A stretch of 64,000 nucleotides of DNA from Dyadobacter subterraneus (lineage in GTDB: Bacteria; Bacteroidota; Bacteroidia; Cytophagales; Spirosomataceae). Below the pieces are notes generated by a model, which saw only the letters and a program-made list of their open reading frames with translations, made no database searches and was not told where the DNA came from. The translations under genes and the position numbers were made by a program. The stretch lies in NCBI RefSeq assembly GCF_015221875.1, contig NZ_JACYGY010000001.1, positions 4,132,501-4,196,500 of the forward strand. The letters run 5' to 3'. Positions 47,381-55,644 of the stretch are shown piece after piece; positions within the stretch are counted from its first letter, which is position 1, and every line of letters starts with the position of its first letter.

Positions 47381-47828
47381 ATTTCATTTTAAGAAACCCG
47401 AAGAAAGCCCGGGTTATCTTTTGGGGCAGTTAACCATGCTATGGCAAAGGAAACAAAAGCGTGTGCTGGATCCTTTGGATCTAACCTCTACCCAGTTTGC
47501 GCTACTCTGTGCCCTGGCCTGGCTATCTAGGGAGAGTGATAAAGTTACGCAGGTCGATATAGCTAATCAGGGCAATGCGGATAGGATGATGGTGTCAAAG
47601 GTCTTAAGGACACTCGAAGAAAAAGAATTCATCACCCGCCATGATCACCCGATAGACACCAGGGCAAAGCTGATTAAGCTGACTACGAAAGGAGAAGTAG
47701 TACTTCAAAAAGCCATTATTTGTGTCGAAAACGCTGACTTGGAATTTTTCAACGAATTAGGATCAGATTTGACTTCTTTTAACTCCACTATGCTGGCACT
47801 CATCAAACAAAATACAAAAGACGTTTAA
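47364..47828 (+). CDS. MarR-family transcriptional regulator
   Basis: The 154-residue protein has the MarR winged helix: PLDLTSTQFALLCALAWL, QVDIANQGNADRMMVSKVLR (recognition helix), then TLEEKEFITRHDHPIDTRAK (the DxR wing) and LIKLTTKGEVVLQKA. It is the third gene of the VOC-EVE-MarR operon and probably represses it through the palindrome at 46517-46553. MarR proteins of this type respond to phenolic ligands or oxidants; no conserved cysteine pair is obvious here. Confidence 0.92.
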   Translation: MSKKIEFHFKKPEESPGYLLGQLTMLWQRKQKRVLDPLDLTSTQFALLCALAWLSRESDKVTQVDIANQGNADRMMVSKVLRTLEEKEFITRHDHPIDTRAKLIKLTTKGEVVLQKAIICVENADLEFFNELGSDLTSFNSTMLALIKQNTKDV

Positions 47829-47992
47829 CAGTCACTAGCGGGACAAGCGAAGTACAAATCAAGTTACTGATCCAGTGACAATGAAGGATAAATCCGTCAA
47901 ATTTGAATGCAATTAGGACTATCAACCAACATTCCTTAAACAGTTCTTTTGCATCTGCCGCTTCTCCTATGAATGGACAGCATACTCTTAAT

Positions 47993-48024
47993 AAAAAAAA
48001 GGCTTTTTACAGCCTTTTTTTTAT
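47993..48024. terminator. bidirectional terminator between MarR and SDR genes
   Basis: AAAAGGCT at 47997-48004 pairs with AGCCTTTT at 48011-48018 over TTTTAC, with an A-run before and a T-run after. It can end both the rightward VOC-EVE-MarR operon and the leftward SDR gene. Confidence 0.8.
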
Positions 48025-48047
48025 TTGTTCTTTGTTATAAATAATTT

Positions 48048-48857
48048 TCATCCGAAAAATGCCTTATCCAGGTCTTGATGAAATGCTTCTGCACCCAATT
48101 CTAAACGCTTGTTGTAATCATCATTTGCAACAGCGCCAACCAAGTAACGCAACTGGTTTTTTCCGTCTGTGGCAGCTTGGTATATCACTTCTGAAACAGT
48201 TTCCGCAGGAGCAAGACTGTTGATGACTTCGTCGCTAAAAAATACTTTTTTGAAGCCATCGAAAAAATCTTCATAGGCCGGATGCTCAGGAATAACCAAT
48301 GAACGGCCTACAAAATCGGTTTTTGTAGGTCCAGGTTGAACTGTTTTTATTTGAATACCCAAACGGTTTAATTCAAAAGCCATACTTTCTGTCCAACCTT
48401 CAATAGCCCATTTTGTAGCGTGATACAACGAAAAGAAAGGATAAGCGACTAAACCACCAATGGATGAAATTGTTATAAATACACCTCTTTTGTTTTCTCT
48501 GAAATGCGGAGTAAACTCCTTCGTCAATCGGATAACGCCCAAAAGATTGGTATTTACAACTTGTTCAATTTCTTTGTCTGTCGTCCCTTCCAACGCACCA
48601 ACAGTTCCGTAACCTGCATTATTCAACACAACGTCAATATTTCCCAAAGCAATAGCCTTTTCATATGTTGATTTTATTTGTTCAACATTAGTAACGTCTA
48701 ACGGAAGCAACGTAACATTTTCGTATTCTCCTAAATCTGTTACTGTTTGTGGACTTCGCATTGTTGCAATTACTTTCCAACCTTTGTTTGCAAAATAAAT
48801 TGCTGTTGATTTCCCTATGCCCGATGAAGCACCTGTAATAAAAATTGTTTTTGCCAT
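48048..48857 (-). CDS. classical short-chain dehydrogenase/reductase (second copy of the branch)
   Basis: The 269-residue protein (ATG at 48857, MAKTIFITGASSGIGKSTAI) shows TGASSGIG, NNAGYG, a serine in ITISSIGGL and YHATK as catalytic segment. It is a paralogue of the SDR at 18.6-19.4 kb, including the shared IRQLRYLV-like region (QLRYLVGAVAND) and the DEAF/AEAFHQDL end. It lies downstream of an AraC gene on the same strand, about 80 bp apart. It probably reduces a ketone or aldehyde; AraC control is likely. Confidence 0.92.
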   Translation of the reverse strand: MAKTIFITGASSGIGKSTAIYFANKGWKVIATMRSPQTVTDLGEYENVTLLPLDVTNVEQIKSTYEKAIALGNIDVVLNNAGYGTVGALEGTTDKEIEQVVNTNLLGVIRLTKEFTPHFRENKRGVFITISSIGGLVAYPFFSLYHATKWAIEGWTESMAFELNRLGIQIKTVQPGPTKTDFVGRSLVIPEHPAYEDFFDGFKKVFFSDEVINSLAPAETVSEVIYQAATDGKNQLRYLVGAVANDDYNKRLELGAEAFHQDLDKAFFG

Positions 48858-48938
48858 TGTAGTATATAATTTGTTGTTGCAAATTAAGTTGAGAACAAAC
48901 CTATGTTCTAACAAAAAACAATCACATTATTACAAAAA

Positions 48939-49835
48939 TCAATCAAGACGAAACTGTCTTGGTGTTATACCAGTATATTTTTTAAAGAAATTATTGAAAT
49001 GTGTATTTTCTTTAAAACCTAATGCAAACGCAATTTCAGAAACATCTTTTTTCGTATGCTTCAAAAGGATTTTTGCTTCAATTAAAATTCTTTCCTGAAT
49101 AATGAAAGAGGTGGATTTATGCAAAACTTCGTGTAACGCTTTGTTCAAATGATTGACGTGAATGGATAGTTTTTCCGCAAAATCTGAAGCGGAACGTAAA
49201 GGCAATGCACCAACATCTTCAACAGGAAACTGACGTTCTAATAATTCTAAAAATTGGGTGGTAATTTTTTGAGAAGCGTTATTGTAGAGTTGAAAAGTGG
49301 GTTTAATAGGTTGCAGTTTTTCTGCATTATACAAAAGATCAAAAACCATAATTCGCATTTTGTCGTACTTATGCATGTGTTCAGATGTCCACTCCGTTAG
49401 CATTTCGTCAAATAATTTCTTTACCCACCTTGCCTGTATGTCTGTCAATTCAATTATTGGCAAACGCTCCGGTTGAAAAACAGAATAGTCTTTCGGATTG
49501 CCGAAATGATGAAAAAAAAGCTCTGTAAACACACACGAAAATCCATTTTGCTCATTTCCGATTTGTTCCCAATTATAGGGCACCTGGGGATTTGCAAAAA
49601 GCAATGCCTGTTTTTTGATCTCAATAGTTTTATCCGAAAAATGCACTTTATTTACCCCTTGTATGAAGCTTATTTTAAAATAACCTCTGCGACTGTAAGG
49701 AATGGGTTTTATGCTACACCCTAGCAAATCATTAAAAGCAAACACATTAAAATGCCCGATTTCATTTTGCAAAATTTTTGGAATAGCCTTGAAACGTTGT
49801 GTATAAAAATCTTCTAATGTTTCTATATTATTCAT
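48939..49835 (-). CDS. AraC-family transcriptional regulator
   Basis: The 298-residue protein has a cupin-like N-terminal half (RRGYFKISFIQGVNKVHFSD, QALLFANPQVPYNWE) and an AraC double helix-turn-helix at the end (VNHLNKALHEVLHKSTSFII, VSEIAFALGFKENTHFNNFF). A TATCTTTG -7 element at 49841-49848 ends five bases before the ATG, implying a nearly leaderless message. It sits upstream of, and in the same direction as, the SDR gene. It is the counterpart of the broken AraC gene at 17.7-18.6 kb, though the gene order is reversed there. Confidence 0.9.
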   Translation of the reverse strand: MNNIETLEDFYTQRFKAIPKILQNEIGHFNVFAFNDLLGCSIKPIPYSRRGYFKISFIQGVNKVHFSDKTIEIKKQALLFANPQVPYNWEQIGNEQNGFSCVFTELFFHHFGNPKDYSVFQPERLPIIELTDIQARWVKKLFDEMLTEWTSEHMHKYDKMRIMVFDLLYNAEKLQPIKPTFQLYNNASQKITTQFLELLERQFPVEDVGALPLRSASDFAEKLSIHVNHLNKALHEVLHKSTSFIIQERILIEAKILLKHTKKDVSEIAFALGFKENTHFNNFFKKYTGITPRQFRLD

Positions 49836-50382
49836 TTTTCAAAGATACAAAATTCAAATAATTGAATCATGGAAAGTATAAATAAATTAAGGAAGACAAA
49901 ATCTACACTTGCACCATCCTTCTCCTATTAAAAATCGTACTGCCGGATTGTGAGGTTGTTTAAAACAGTTGGTAAAGGTTCACGGCTTAACGTTCGGATG
50001 GGATTTCACCACTAAACCCAAATACGAAGCACTTCGCCTTCCATGACGCCAATATCTCGTTACCAGTGGGCTTTTGTCGACCGATTGAATGGATGTAAAA
50101 GTTTCATAGATACATTTTGTAATAGTGATCAAGGAGATAACTTGCAAGAGCTCTTGGGAAGTTGGCATCTCCCTAATAAGATGAAGACCATGTCATATCC
50201 TGATAAAAGACAAATGGAGAGGAAGCGCAATATCCTAAACTTGCCGCTGGCAATGCAAAATAAAAGGAGTATCACAATTCTGAAACTTGAAGACCCTCTG
50301 GTGTAGACGAAAGAATTTAGCTAAAAGCTAAATTACTGCAACGACAATCTTGCATGCAGTATTTCCGACTGTAACGTGCCTC
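49836..50382. other. gap, nothing recognised
   Basis: About 550 bp. A rightward frame at 50043-50306 and a leftward frame at 49980-50168 overlap; neither shows protein features that I can name. The left end holds the AraC promoter. Confidence 0.35.
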
Positions 50383-50803
50383 CTATGCACCGTAATGACC
50401 CTGCGAGAAGTATGGCCCTTCCAAATGCATCCTCAAAAACTGTGATCCGTTCCGATTTTTCTCGTGTGCCCGCTCATAGAGATCAAGTTTTCTCAAAAGT
50501 TCTTTCTTTTGACTTGTAAGCGTCGTCGGCACCATGGATGTCATGCCATACCTCACATGTGTTTCAGCGATTTTCAAATTAGCTTCCTTAGTGCCGTCCA
50601 TGAAATCATAGCTACCACCATGGATGTGCATATCGATAAAACCGGGTGAAATATAGTTTCCTTTGCATCAATTTCAACAGCATCGGGCGTCTCAATATCC
50701 CGTTCAATCACCTAGCAATCTTTCAGTTGGCAATTACGACTGTGCCGTTTTTTATCATTCGGTAAGGCGTCAGAATATTACCGTTGAAAATTTTAATCGT
50801 CAT
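50383..50803 (-). pseudogene. nagA: nagA-type N-acetylglucosamine-6-phosphate deacetylase, 5' relic
   Basis: From the ATG at 50803 the pieces read MTIKIFNGNILTPYRMIKNG, a broken linker with two stops, IERDIETPDAVEIDAKG, and then MHIHGGSYDFMDGT (the HxH metal motif), HVRYGMTSMVPTTLTSQKKE and FLRMHLEGPYFS, ending at a TAG (50383-50385) where the family has glutamine in GAQ. The frame reads on weakly (EARYSRKY) and then loses all similarity. NagA would remove the acetyl group in amino-sugar catabolism. At least two frameshifts and one nonsense codon are present, and the catalytic C-terminal three quarters are missing. Confidence 0.85.
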
Positions 50804-50867
50804 TATTTCTATACAGTAAAATTTTAAAATCCGCCTTTAAAAAGTAAAGAAACTCAGAGCCAGTGTT

Positions 50868-51409
50868 TTATTTTGTGTCCTGAAAAGCATAAATAACTAG
50901 GTACAGATAACACGGAACCAGCACCCAGTAAGCCTTTTGCACATCGGCAAAGTGACCATAAAATAAAGGAATGCTGGCATTTCCGCTCAAACCCATAATC
51001 ATAACCGATGCTCCAAGCTTGGTAAATCTGCCCTAACTATCCAGTGCAACCGGCCATATTCCAGCCCAGACCAGTGAGTTGGCCAGTCCTAAAAGCACTA
51101 CAAACCAGATCGAAACATCGGTACTGTGACTAAGCCAGCTAATCTCTCCCTTAGCGTATATAATCAGTAAAGTGAATAAGGTTCCTAAAACCGTACGGAC
51201 CCTCAGGGCATTGACCTGGTTAATCAGTTTGGGAATAAAAACGATACCCAAACTGATTAACCACAGATCGTGCAGAAAAGTGTGTAAGACGAAAAAACCT
51301 TTGCTTCCACAAGACCAAGGCCCACTGATCCCGCATAACCAATGATGGTGTCAAAAGCAATCACCTGCGATCCGACATGAAGGAAAATAGCCAGCGCGCC
51401 CAATCAAAC
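50868..51409 (-). pseudogene. glucose/galactose-type MFS permease (gluP/fucP family), 3' relic
   Basis: Leftward pieces read LGALAIFLHVGSQVIAFDTI, then, in a shifted frame, HDLWLISLGIVFIPKLINQV and TDVSIWFVVLLGLANSLVWA, IWPVALDS, a TAG at 51033-51035, then GRFTKLGASVMIMGLSGNAS, FYGHFADVQKAYWVLVPCYL and a TAA at 50868. This is the C-terminal third of a GluP/FucP sugar importer, which would have brought in N-acetylhexosamine. The 5' part is replaced by the GH109 fragment that abuts it at about 51410. Confidence 0.85.
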
Positions 51410-51690
51410 AATGAATCATGGATATAAGCACCCTCTGCGTGAAGGATCTCACTGAAAAACCGTTGTCTGGCCATGTTCAGTGTCAATAATTCAAAGAAAT
51501 CATAGCAGCACTTTTCAAGCATCATGCAGTGCTTTTTTGTTCCTTCAGAGGTTTCGACCAGGTGGAAGCATTCTTGCACTGTGGTTGCAATCGGAATTTC
51601 ACAGGCTACGTCCTTGCCATGTCCCATCGCATACTTGGCCATAGGTGCGTGCAGGTTCCAGGTCGTACAGATATATAATCAAAGGAAACT
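51363..51690 (-). pseudogene. GH109-like Gfo/Idh/MocA internal fragment
   Basis: A leftward frame reads CTTWNLHAPMAKYAMGHGKD, VACEIPIATTVQECFHLVET and HCMMLEKCCYDFFELLTLNM, then GEILHAEGAYIHD-like, the middle of a GH109-type protein (compare the intact protein at 5.2-6.6 kb with its MAVYAMKQGKHVVVEVPA). No start or Rossmann end remains, and after IHD the frame runs into sugar-permease sequence. The two genes were joined by a deletion near 51410. Confidence 0.8.
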
Positions 51691-51791
51691 ACTTGGATAA
51701 AATGCCTGAGGTAGGAAATGTCTGGTTCACAGAATGCATGGTTTGCTAGAAGTACCAGAACCAGTTAACAGATCTTATCCTCTACTTAACT

Positions 51792-52196
51792 TCACTTACC
51801 CGCATGCCAGTGTTTACCTTTAAGTACTAAAAGCCATTTATTTCCTAACAAAACGCAAGGCAACACACCAAGAATCAACATTATCCAGAACCAGGAAGGA
51901 TTTACGACCGACAGCCAAAGCCAGCCTACAAGTAATTCTGTAATGGCGCCAACAATTAAATTCTCCCTGGTGCCTCCGCCAACGATAGTGCTCATCATAC
52001 CACCAATGATACAGCTGCTATAAACACACAACAATTTGATCAGCAATTGCAAAGTATCCGTTGTCCCTAAGCTATTATTTGTGAATAGCACCAGAGACGT
52101 CGGATTGAGCACCCCTTGTATTTTGGCAAACACCGAACTCAAAAGCGCAACCGTTCCAAATCCAGTTAACACAGCCAGCATTTTTCTAAAATTCAT
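51792..52196 (-). CDS. small four-helix membrane protein, function unknown
   Basis: The 134-residue product (ATG at 52196, MNFRKMLAVLTGFGTVALLS) has about four membrane helices and ends in a basic KGKHWHAGK tail. Its ATG overlaps the stop region of the FAD monooxygenase gene, which runs in the same direction, so the two form one transcript. I recognise no family. It may be a partner of the monooxygenase or an unrelated passenger. Confidence 0.7.
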   Translation of the reverse strand: MNFRKMLAVLTGFGTVALLSSVFAKIQGVLNPTSLVLFTNNSLGTTDTLQLLIKLLCVYSSCIIGGMMSTIVGGGTRENLIVGAITELLVGWLWLSVVNPSWFWIMLILGVLPCVLLGNKWLLVLKGKHWHAGK

Positions 52197-52197
52197 C

Positions 52198-53376
52198 TCA
52201 GTGATCTGCTTTAAAGTGTAACTGGTTATCATTCAATACAATGGGATCAGTCATTATTCTATGAAGATCCGGCTCCGAAGCTGCTCTAAACGATTGGACA
52301 AATTGCTTTAATTTCTCTTCGTTATCGGGAATAAAGGATGCCGCGTTATTTCTTGCATTACCCTGAAATTTTTGAATTATCGGCTGCATCAGATTATCAT
52401 AACTGTTACAGGCTGATTTCAAATCGCCGGTATTCTGCTGGATAAAATGTGCCAGTGCTTTTGCTCCGTAAATAGATAGGGATGCGCCCATACCGGAAAG
52501 TGCCGTAGGGCAATAGCCTGCATCCCCTAGTAAAACAGCATTTCCCTGCACTAGTTTCGGGGCATTTACCATACCCATTTTATCTACGAACATAAGGCCT
52601 TTGTCTACGAATCGATCCAGAAGGCTCACTGTATCAGGGCTATATCCTTTGAAAGATTCTAACAGCAGTTTGTCGGCAGTATTTTTTATGGCCGCTAAAT
52701 CATCGCTTGTATTGTGGACATAACACTGTATGGCTATTTCTTCAGCAGCAATCGGGTAAACAGACAGCATCTTATTGACATCAATATAAATATTAAACGT
52801 TCCTACTTTGTAAGAATGCTTCCCTTTAAGCCGGCCACCCATATAAAGCACATTAAAGTCTTCGAGCTGACAATGTCTGAAATGGTTTTCCCTTGTCGAT
52901 GAACGCAATCCTTCTGAAACAATGAGCAGATCAGCCGCCAAAATGCTCCCGTCACCAAGTACAATATTGGTTTGCTGCCCCTGTACGATTAGCTCTTGAA
53001 TGCTTGATGAAAATTTTATCTCGACTTCATTCTTTACACTTTCGTACAATACATGATGAAGCCCACCTCTTGTGATTAAGATCGAGCGTTCAATATTTTC
53101 ATTCATCTTCTCATAGCTGATCTTTTGGATTACCGTATCATCAGATTCCCTGAAATTGACAAATTCAGAAGGCGATGATTCACCAAAGAGCTCAGAAGTG
53201 AGCCCAAGTTCATCCATGATCTTTACCCCAAAACTTTTCAGCGAAATCAGAAATCCTGATTTATTAAATGACAGGGCTCTTTCCAGCACCGTTATCCTGT
53301 GACCTTGTTTGGCTAAAAACTTTGCCGCCGTTAAACCGGCTATACCCCCTCCTGAGATAACAATATGTTTCTTCAT
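52198..53376 (-). CDS. FAD-dependent monooxygenase (PHBH fold, TetX/aromatic hydroxylase-like)
   Basis: The 392-residue protein has the FAD-binding ISGGGIAGLTAAKFL at residues 5-19, a DG-type segment around LIVSEGLRSSTRENH, and the second FAD motif LLGDAGYCPTALSGMGASLS near residues 278-297. This is the layout of group A flavin monooxygenases that hydroxylate phenols or inactivate tetracyclines. The GD...P signature is intact, so the enzyme should be active in the cytosol with NAD(P)H. It is divergent from an AraC gene with an inverted repeat in the shared 86-bp region. Confidence 0.9.
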   Translation of the reverse strand: MKKHIVISGGGIAGLTAAKFLAKQGHRITVLERALSFNKSGFLISLKSFGVKIMDELGLTSELFGESSPSEFVNFRESDDTVIQKISYEKMNENIERSILITRGGLHHVLYESVKNEVEIKFSSSIQELIVQGQQTNIVLGDGSILAADLLIVSEGLRSSTRENHFRHCQLEDFNVLYMGGRLKGKHSYKVGTFNIYIDVNKMLSVYPIAAEEIAIQCYVHNTSDDLAAIKNTADKLLLESFKGYSPDTVSLLDRFVDKGLMFVDKMGMVNAPKLVQGNAVLLGDAGYCPTALSGMGASLSIYGAKALAHFIQQNTGDLKSACNSYDNLMQPIIQKFQGNARNNAASFIPDNEEKLKQFVQSFRAASEPDLHRIMTDPIVLNDNQLHFKADH

Positions 53377-53396
53377 ATATTTTAATTTAAATTAAC

Positions 53397-53424
53397 ATCA
53401 CAAAATTATTTGCTAATTTGTGAT
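53397..53424. promoter_or_regulatory. inverted repeat operator in the monooxygenase/AraC divergent region
   Basis: ATCACAAA at 53397-53404 and TTTGTGAT at 53417-53424 form a perfect 8-bp inverted repeat with a 12-bp spacer. On the minus strand TAATTTTG (53401-53408) fits the TANNTTTG -7 element of the monooxygenase gene, so the site overlaps that promoter. The divergent AraC protein is the candidate ligand-controlled regulator. Confidence 0.55.
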
Positions 53425-53462
53425 AAAAATAGCCCATTAGACAGCAAAAATAGTCCAAAAGA

Positions 53463-54416
53463 ATGAATGAGGTTCAACATGAAATGCTAAGGCTGGCAAC
53501 CAGGCTGGGTGTCCCTGTACTAGCTGATGACGCTGCATTAAAGCTGCTGCAATTCGATGAGATGAAGGTGGTAGATATGCTGCCAGATATGCTTGTGTTG
53601 ATCCGGTCACTGGTAGCCACTGAAACATTTTTCTTCAAACGAAAACCGATGCAGATCGAAGAGAAGGGACTGCTGATCTCGTTTCAGAATATGTTTAATA
53701 CCGCAGCAAAGGAAGCTATACCGGCAGCCAGGCCGCCGGCTTGTCAGCCCCATGTACGTATAACACCTTCTAACTGGGAAAGCGAGGTTACTTTCCCAAA
53801 AGATTTTAACATCAGGCAAATTACAATTCTGTTAAGCCTGAATTATCTGAGAAACTTCATAGGGAAAGATCAAAGCCGGCTGGAATATTTATTCAACGCG
53901 GATCAAACGCTTTGGATAGAGGAATTTATGTCGCCTCAAATGGCAAAGCTGGTCAATGAAATCTCCGACAGCCATACGGACCCTATTTTGCCTGAAGCAT
54001 ATTACAGATTGAAATCATTGGAACTGATTTATCTGCTTTTTGAAAATTTATTAAACAGACAGGACATCAGGCACCGTAGCCTGAGCAATTATGAAATAGA
54101 GGCAGTATATCTTGTCCGCAATGCCCTGGAAGACTCCCTGGATAGTTCCTTTACAATGGCGGGGCTCGTCAAAGTAAGCGGAATGAATGAACTGAAATTA
54201 AGAAAAATTTTTACCCAGGTATTTGGGATGGGCCTAAACGATTACCACCAGCATCGGCGTATGCAGGAAGCTGCAAGGCTTTTAAGAGAAGAGAAACGAT
54301 CCGTTTCAGAAGTTGGATATCAGTTAGGGTTCAGCAACCTCAGTTACTTTGGGCGATTGTTTGAAAAATACTTTGGACTAAAACCAAAAAAGTGGAGCGA
54401 AAAAAATCGGATTTAA
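53463..54416 (+). CDS. AraC-family transcriptional regulator with extended N-terminal domain
   Basis: The 317-residue protein has an unusual N-terminal region (about residues 1-210; includes DVLPDMLVLIRSL-like MLPDMLVLIRSLVATETFFF and ITILLSLNYLRNFIG) and then a standard double helix-turn-helix: FTMAGLVKVSGMNELKLRKI and VSEVGYQLGFSNLSYFGRLF, closing with LKPKKW. The N-terminal part resembles the sensing domain of PchR-like AraC proteins. It is divergent from the FAD monooxygenase gene and probably controls it. Confidence 0.88.
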   Translation: MNEVQHEMLRLATRLGVPVLADDAALKLLQFDEMKVVDMLPDMLVLIRSLVATETFFFKRKPMQIEEKGLLISFQNMFNTAAKEAIPAARPPACQPHVRITPSNWESEVTFPKDFNIRQITILLSLNYLRNFIGKDQSRLEYLFNADQTLWIEEFMSPQMAKLVNEISDSHTDPILPEAYYRLKSLELIYLLFENLLNRQDIRHRSLSNYEIEAVYLVRNALEDSLDSSFTMAGLVKVSGMNELKLRKIFTQVFGMGLNDYHQHRRMQEAARLLREEKRSVSEVGYQLGFSNLSYFGRLFEKYFGLKPKKWSEKNRI

Positions 54417-54570
54417 TGGTGCTAACGTGATTTTATATAATATTCTAAATCTACGTGGCTGTAATTCCGTCAGAGCAAAATTGAGGGCTCAACGAAAAGC
54501 TATAATTTAATAAATGAATGAATGGATATGAAACTAAACGGTTTTCACGCCTGAATGCAGATTCCGGTGA

Positions 54571-54879
54571 AAGTATCCAGAGTATCAGAGGGCATATGTA
54601 AGGCAACAAAGCAGAAGGGGAAAAAGGATGAAGCGGCTACGACAAAGTACAGTTGACCCAGCCTTTAGAAGCTTGGTTCAATATTATGGATTCAGTAAAG
54701 TAAATGTGCTGGGAAAGCAAGGAGCTCATAAGAACATTTTGGTGGCTGCCATTGCATTTAATGTCAAGAAGCATCTTAAAACGACAAAAATAAAAGTCGG
54801 TATAAGTGCTGCCCAGGAAGTTAGTAGCCGATCTACTATTACCAATCCGCTCTTTTTAGCAGATTACCTTTCTTTTTGA
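54571..54879 (+). pseudogene. IS1182-type transposase, C-terminal relic
   Basis: A frame from 54571 to 54879 reads EYQRAYVRQQSRRGKRMKRL, RQSTVDPAFRSLVQYYGFSK and LVAAIAFNVKKHLK, the closing part of IS1182-family DDE transposases (RQSTVEPVFGxL...AAxAYNLKK is the family pattern). The stop at 54568-54570 cuts the frame off upstream, and no earlier transposase segment or terminal inverted repeat is visible. It is the only IS trace that I can name in the window and stands between the AraC gene and the TetR operon. Confidence 0.78.
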
Positions 54880-54956
54880 AAGGTAAAAGAAATATTTGAA
54901 GCAGATCTCAAAAATTCCTTGTTCGGACTACTTCTTCAACAGCCACGACCGGTTCT

Positions 54957-55562
54957 TTATACATTTCCATAAATACTCATAAAATCTGATACACTAGTTT
55001 GAGCCAATCCGGTTGCATTTATGTCGGCAGCCGTTTGAATACAGAAAATGACCGGATATCTTGCCATCATACATAGTTGGATAAGCGTTCTGGCAGCTCT
55101 ATTGGGATCTTCTGACCGCAGGCTTCCAATTACCATTTGTTTTTCCAAAAAGTCGGCAAGAAGCTCCTCAGTTGCCTTCGGCGCACGTTCATAAAACAGC
55201 CTGCCGACTTCCGGAAAACGCGAACTCTCGCTCACTGCAAGTCGATGCAATTCAACTGATTCTGGCGAACATATCTCTTCGATGTAGTGTTTGGCAAAGT
55301 TTCTGAGCGCTTTTTCCAAAGGAATATTGGAGTCAAGATCAGGAGCCAACCTACCCCGAAAAGCAGCAGTGGCGTGCTCGATATATGCCGCGAAAAGAAC
55401 CTCTTTATTAGGGAAGTACCGCCACAGGGTTTCTTTTGACCCACCAGATGCCAAAGCAATCGCCGACATCGTAGTGCCACCATAACCATGTAGAAGGAAG
55501 TGCTGTCCAGCAACCTCCAGGATTGTCTTACGGCGCGCTTGTTGTTGCAGATCTTTAGACAT
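54957..55562 (-). CDS. TetR-family transcriptional regulator
   Basis: The 201-residue protein has the TetR helix-turn-helix at the N-terminus: KTILEVAGQHFLLHGYGGTT, MSAIALASGGSKETLWRYF and PNKEVLFAAYIEH. The C-terminal ligand-binding domain includes ARTLIQLCMMARYPVIF. It is divergent from a three-gene catabolic operon, and two palindromic operator sites fill the space between them, so it should repress both. The inducer is probably an aromatic or dienelactone intermediate, by analogy with the operon content. Confidence 0.9.
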   Translation of the reverse strand: MSKDLQQQARRKTILEVAGQHFLLHGYGGTTMSAIALASGGSKETLWRYFPNKEVLFAAYIEHATAAFRGRLAPDLDSNIPLEKALRNFAKHYIEEICSPESVELHRLAVSESSRFPEVGRLFYERAPKATEELLADFLEKQMVIGSLRSEDPNRAARTLIQLCMMARYPVIFCIQTAADINATGLAQTSVSDFMSIYGNV

Positions 55563-55584
55563 TATTTATTTGCTTGCAATTTAC

Positions 55585-55600
55585 CGTACCATTTAGTACG
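55585..55600. promoter_or_regulatory. second, imperfect TetR operator
   Basis: CGTAC at 55585-55589 and GTACG at 55596-55600 frame a site similar to the main palindrome, centred 26 bp from it. Two operators one to three helical turns apart suit cooperative binding. Confidence 0.55.
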
Positions 55601-55601
55601 T

Positions 55602-55635
55602 TTGTTTAACCGTACCACGTGGTACGGTTAAACAA
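55602..55635. promoter_or_regulatory. perfect 34-bp palindromic TetR operator
   Basis: Positions 55602-55635 are a perfect palindrome centred on ACCACGTGGT, with the core CCGTACCACGTGGTACGG. It lies between the divergent TetR gene (ATG at 55562) and the dienelactone hydrolase gene (ATG at 55645), 9 bp before the latter. Perfect palindromes of this length are rare; it is almost certainly the regulator's main binding site and would block both promoters. Confidence 0.85.
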
Positions 55636-55644
55636 TTTTTCAAT

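Noticed and set aside
49980..50306. Overlapping frames between the AraC gene and the nagA relic
   Set aside because: Neither has a recognisable domain; both could be chance in a decayed stretch.
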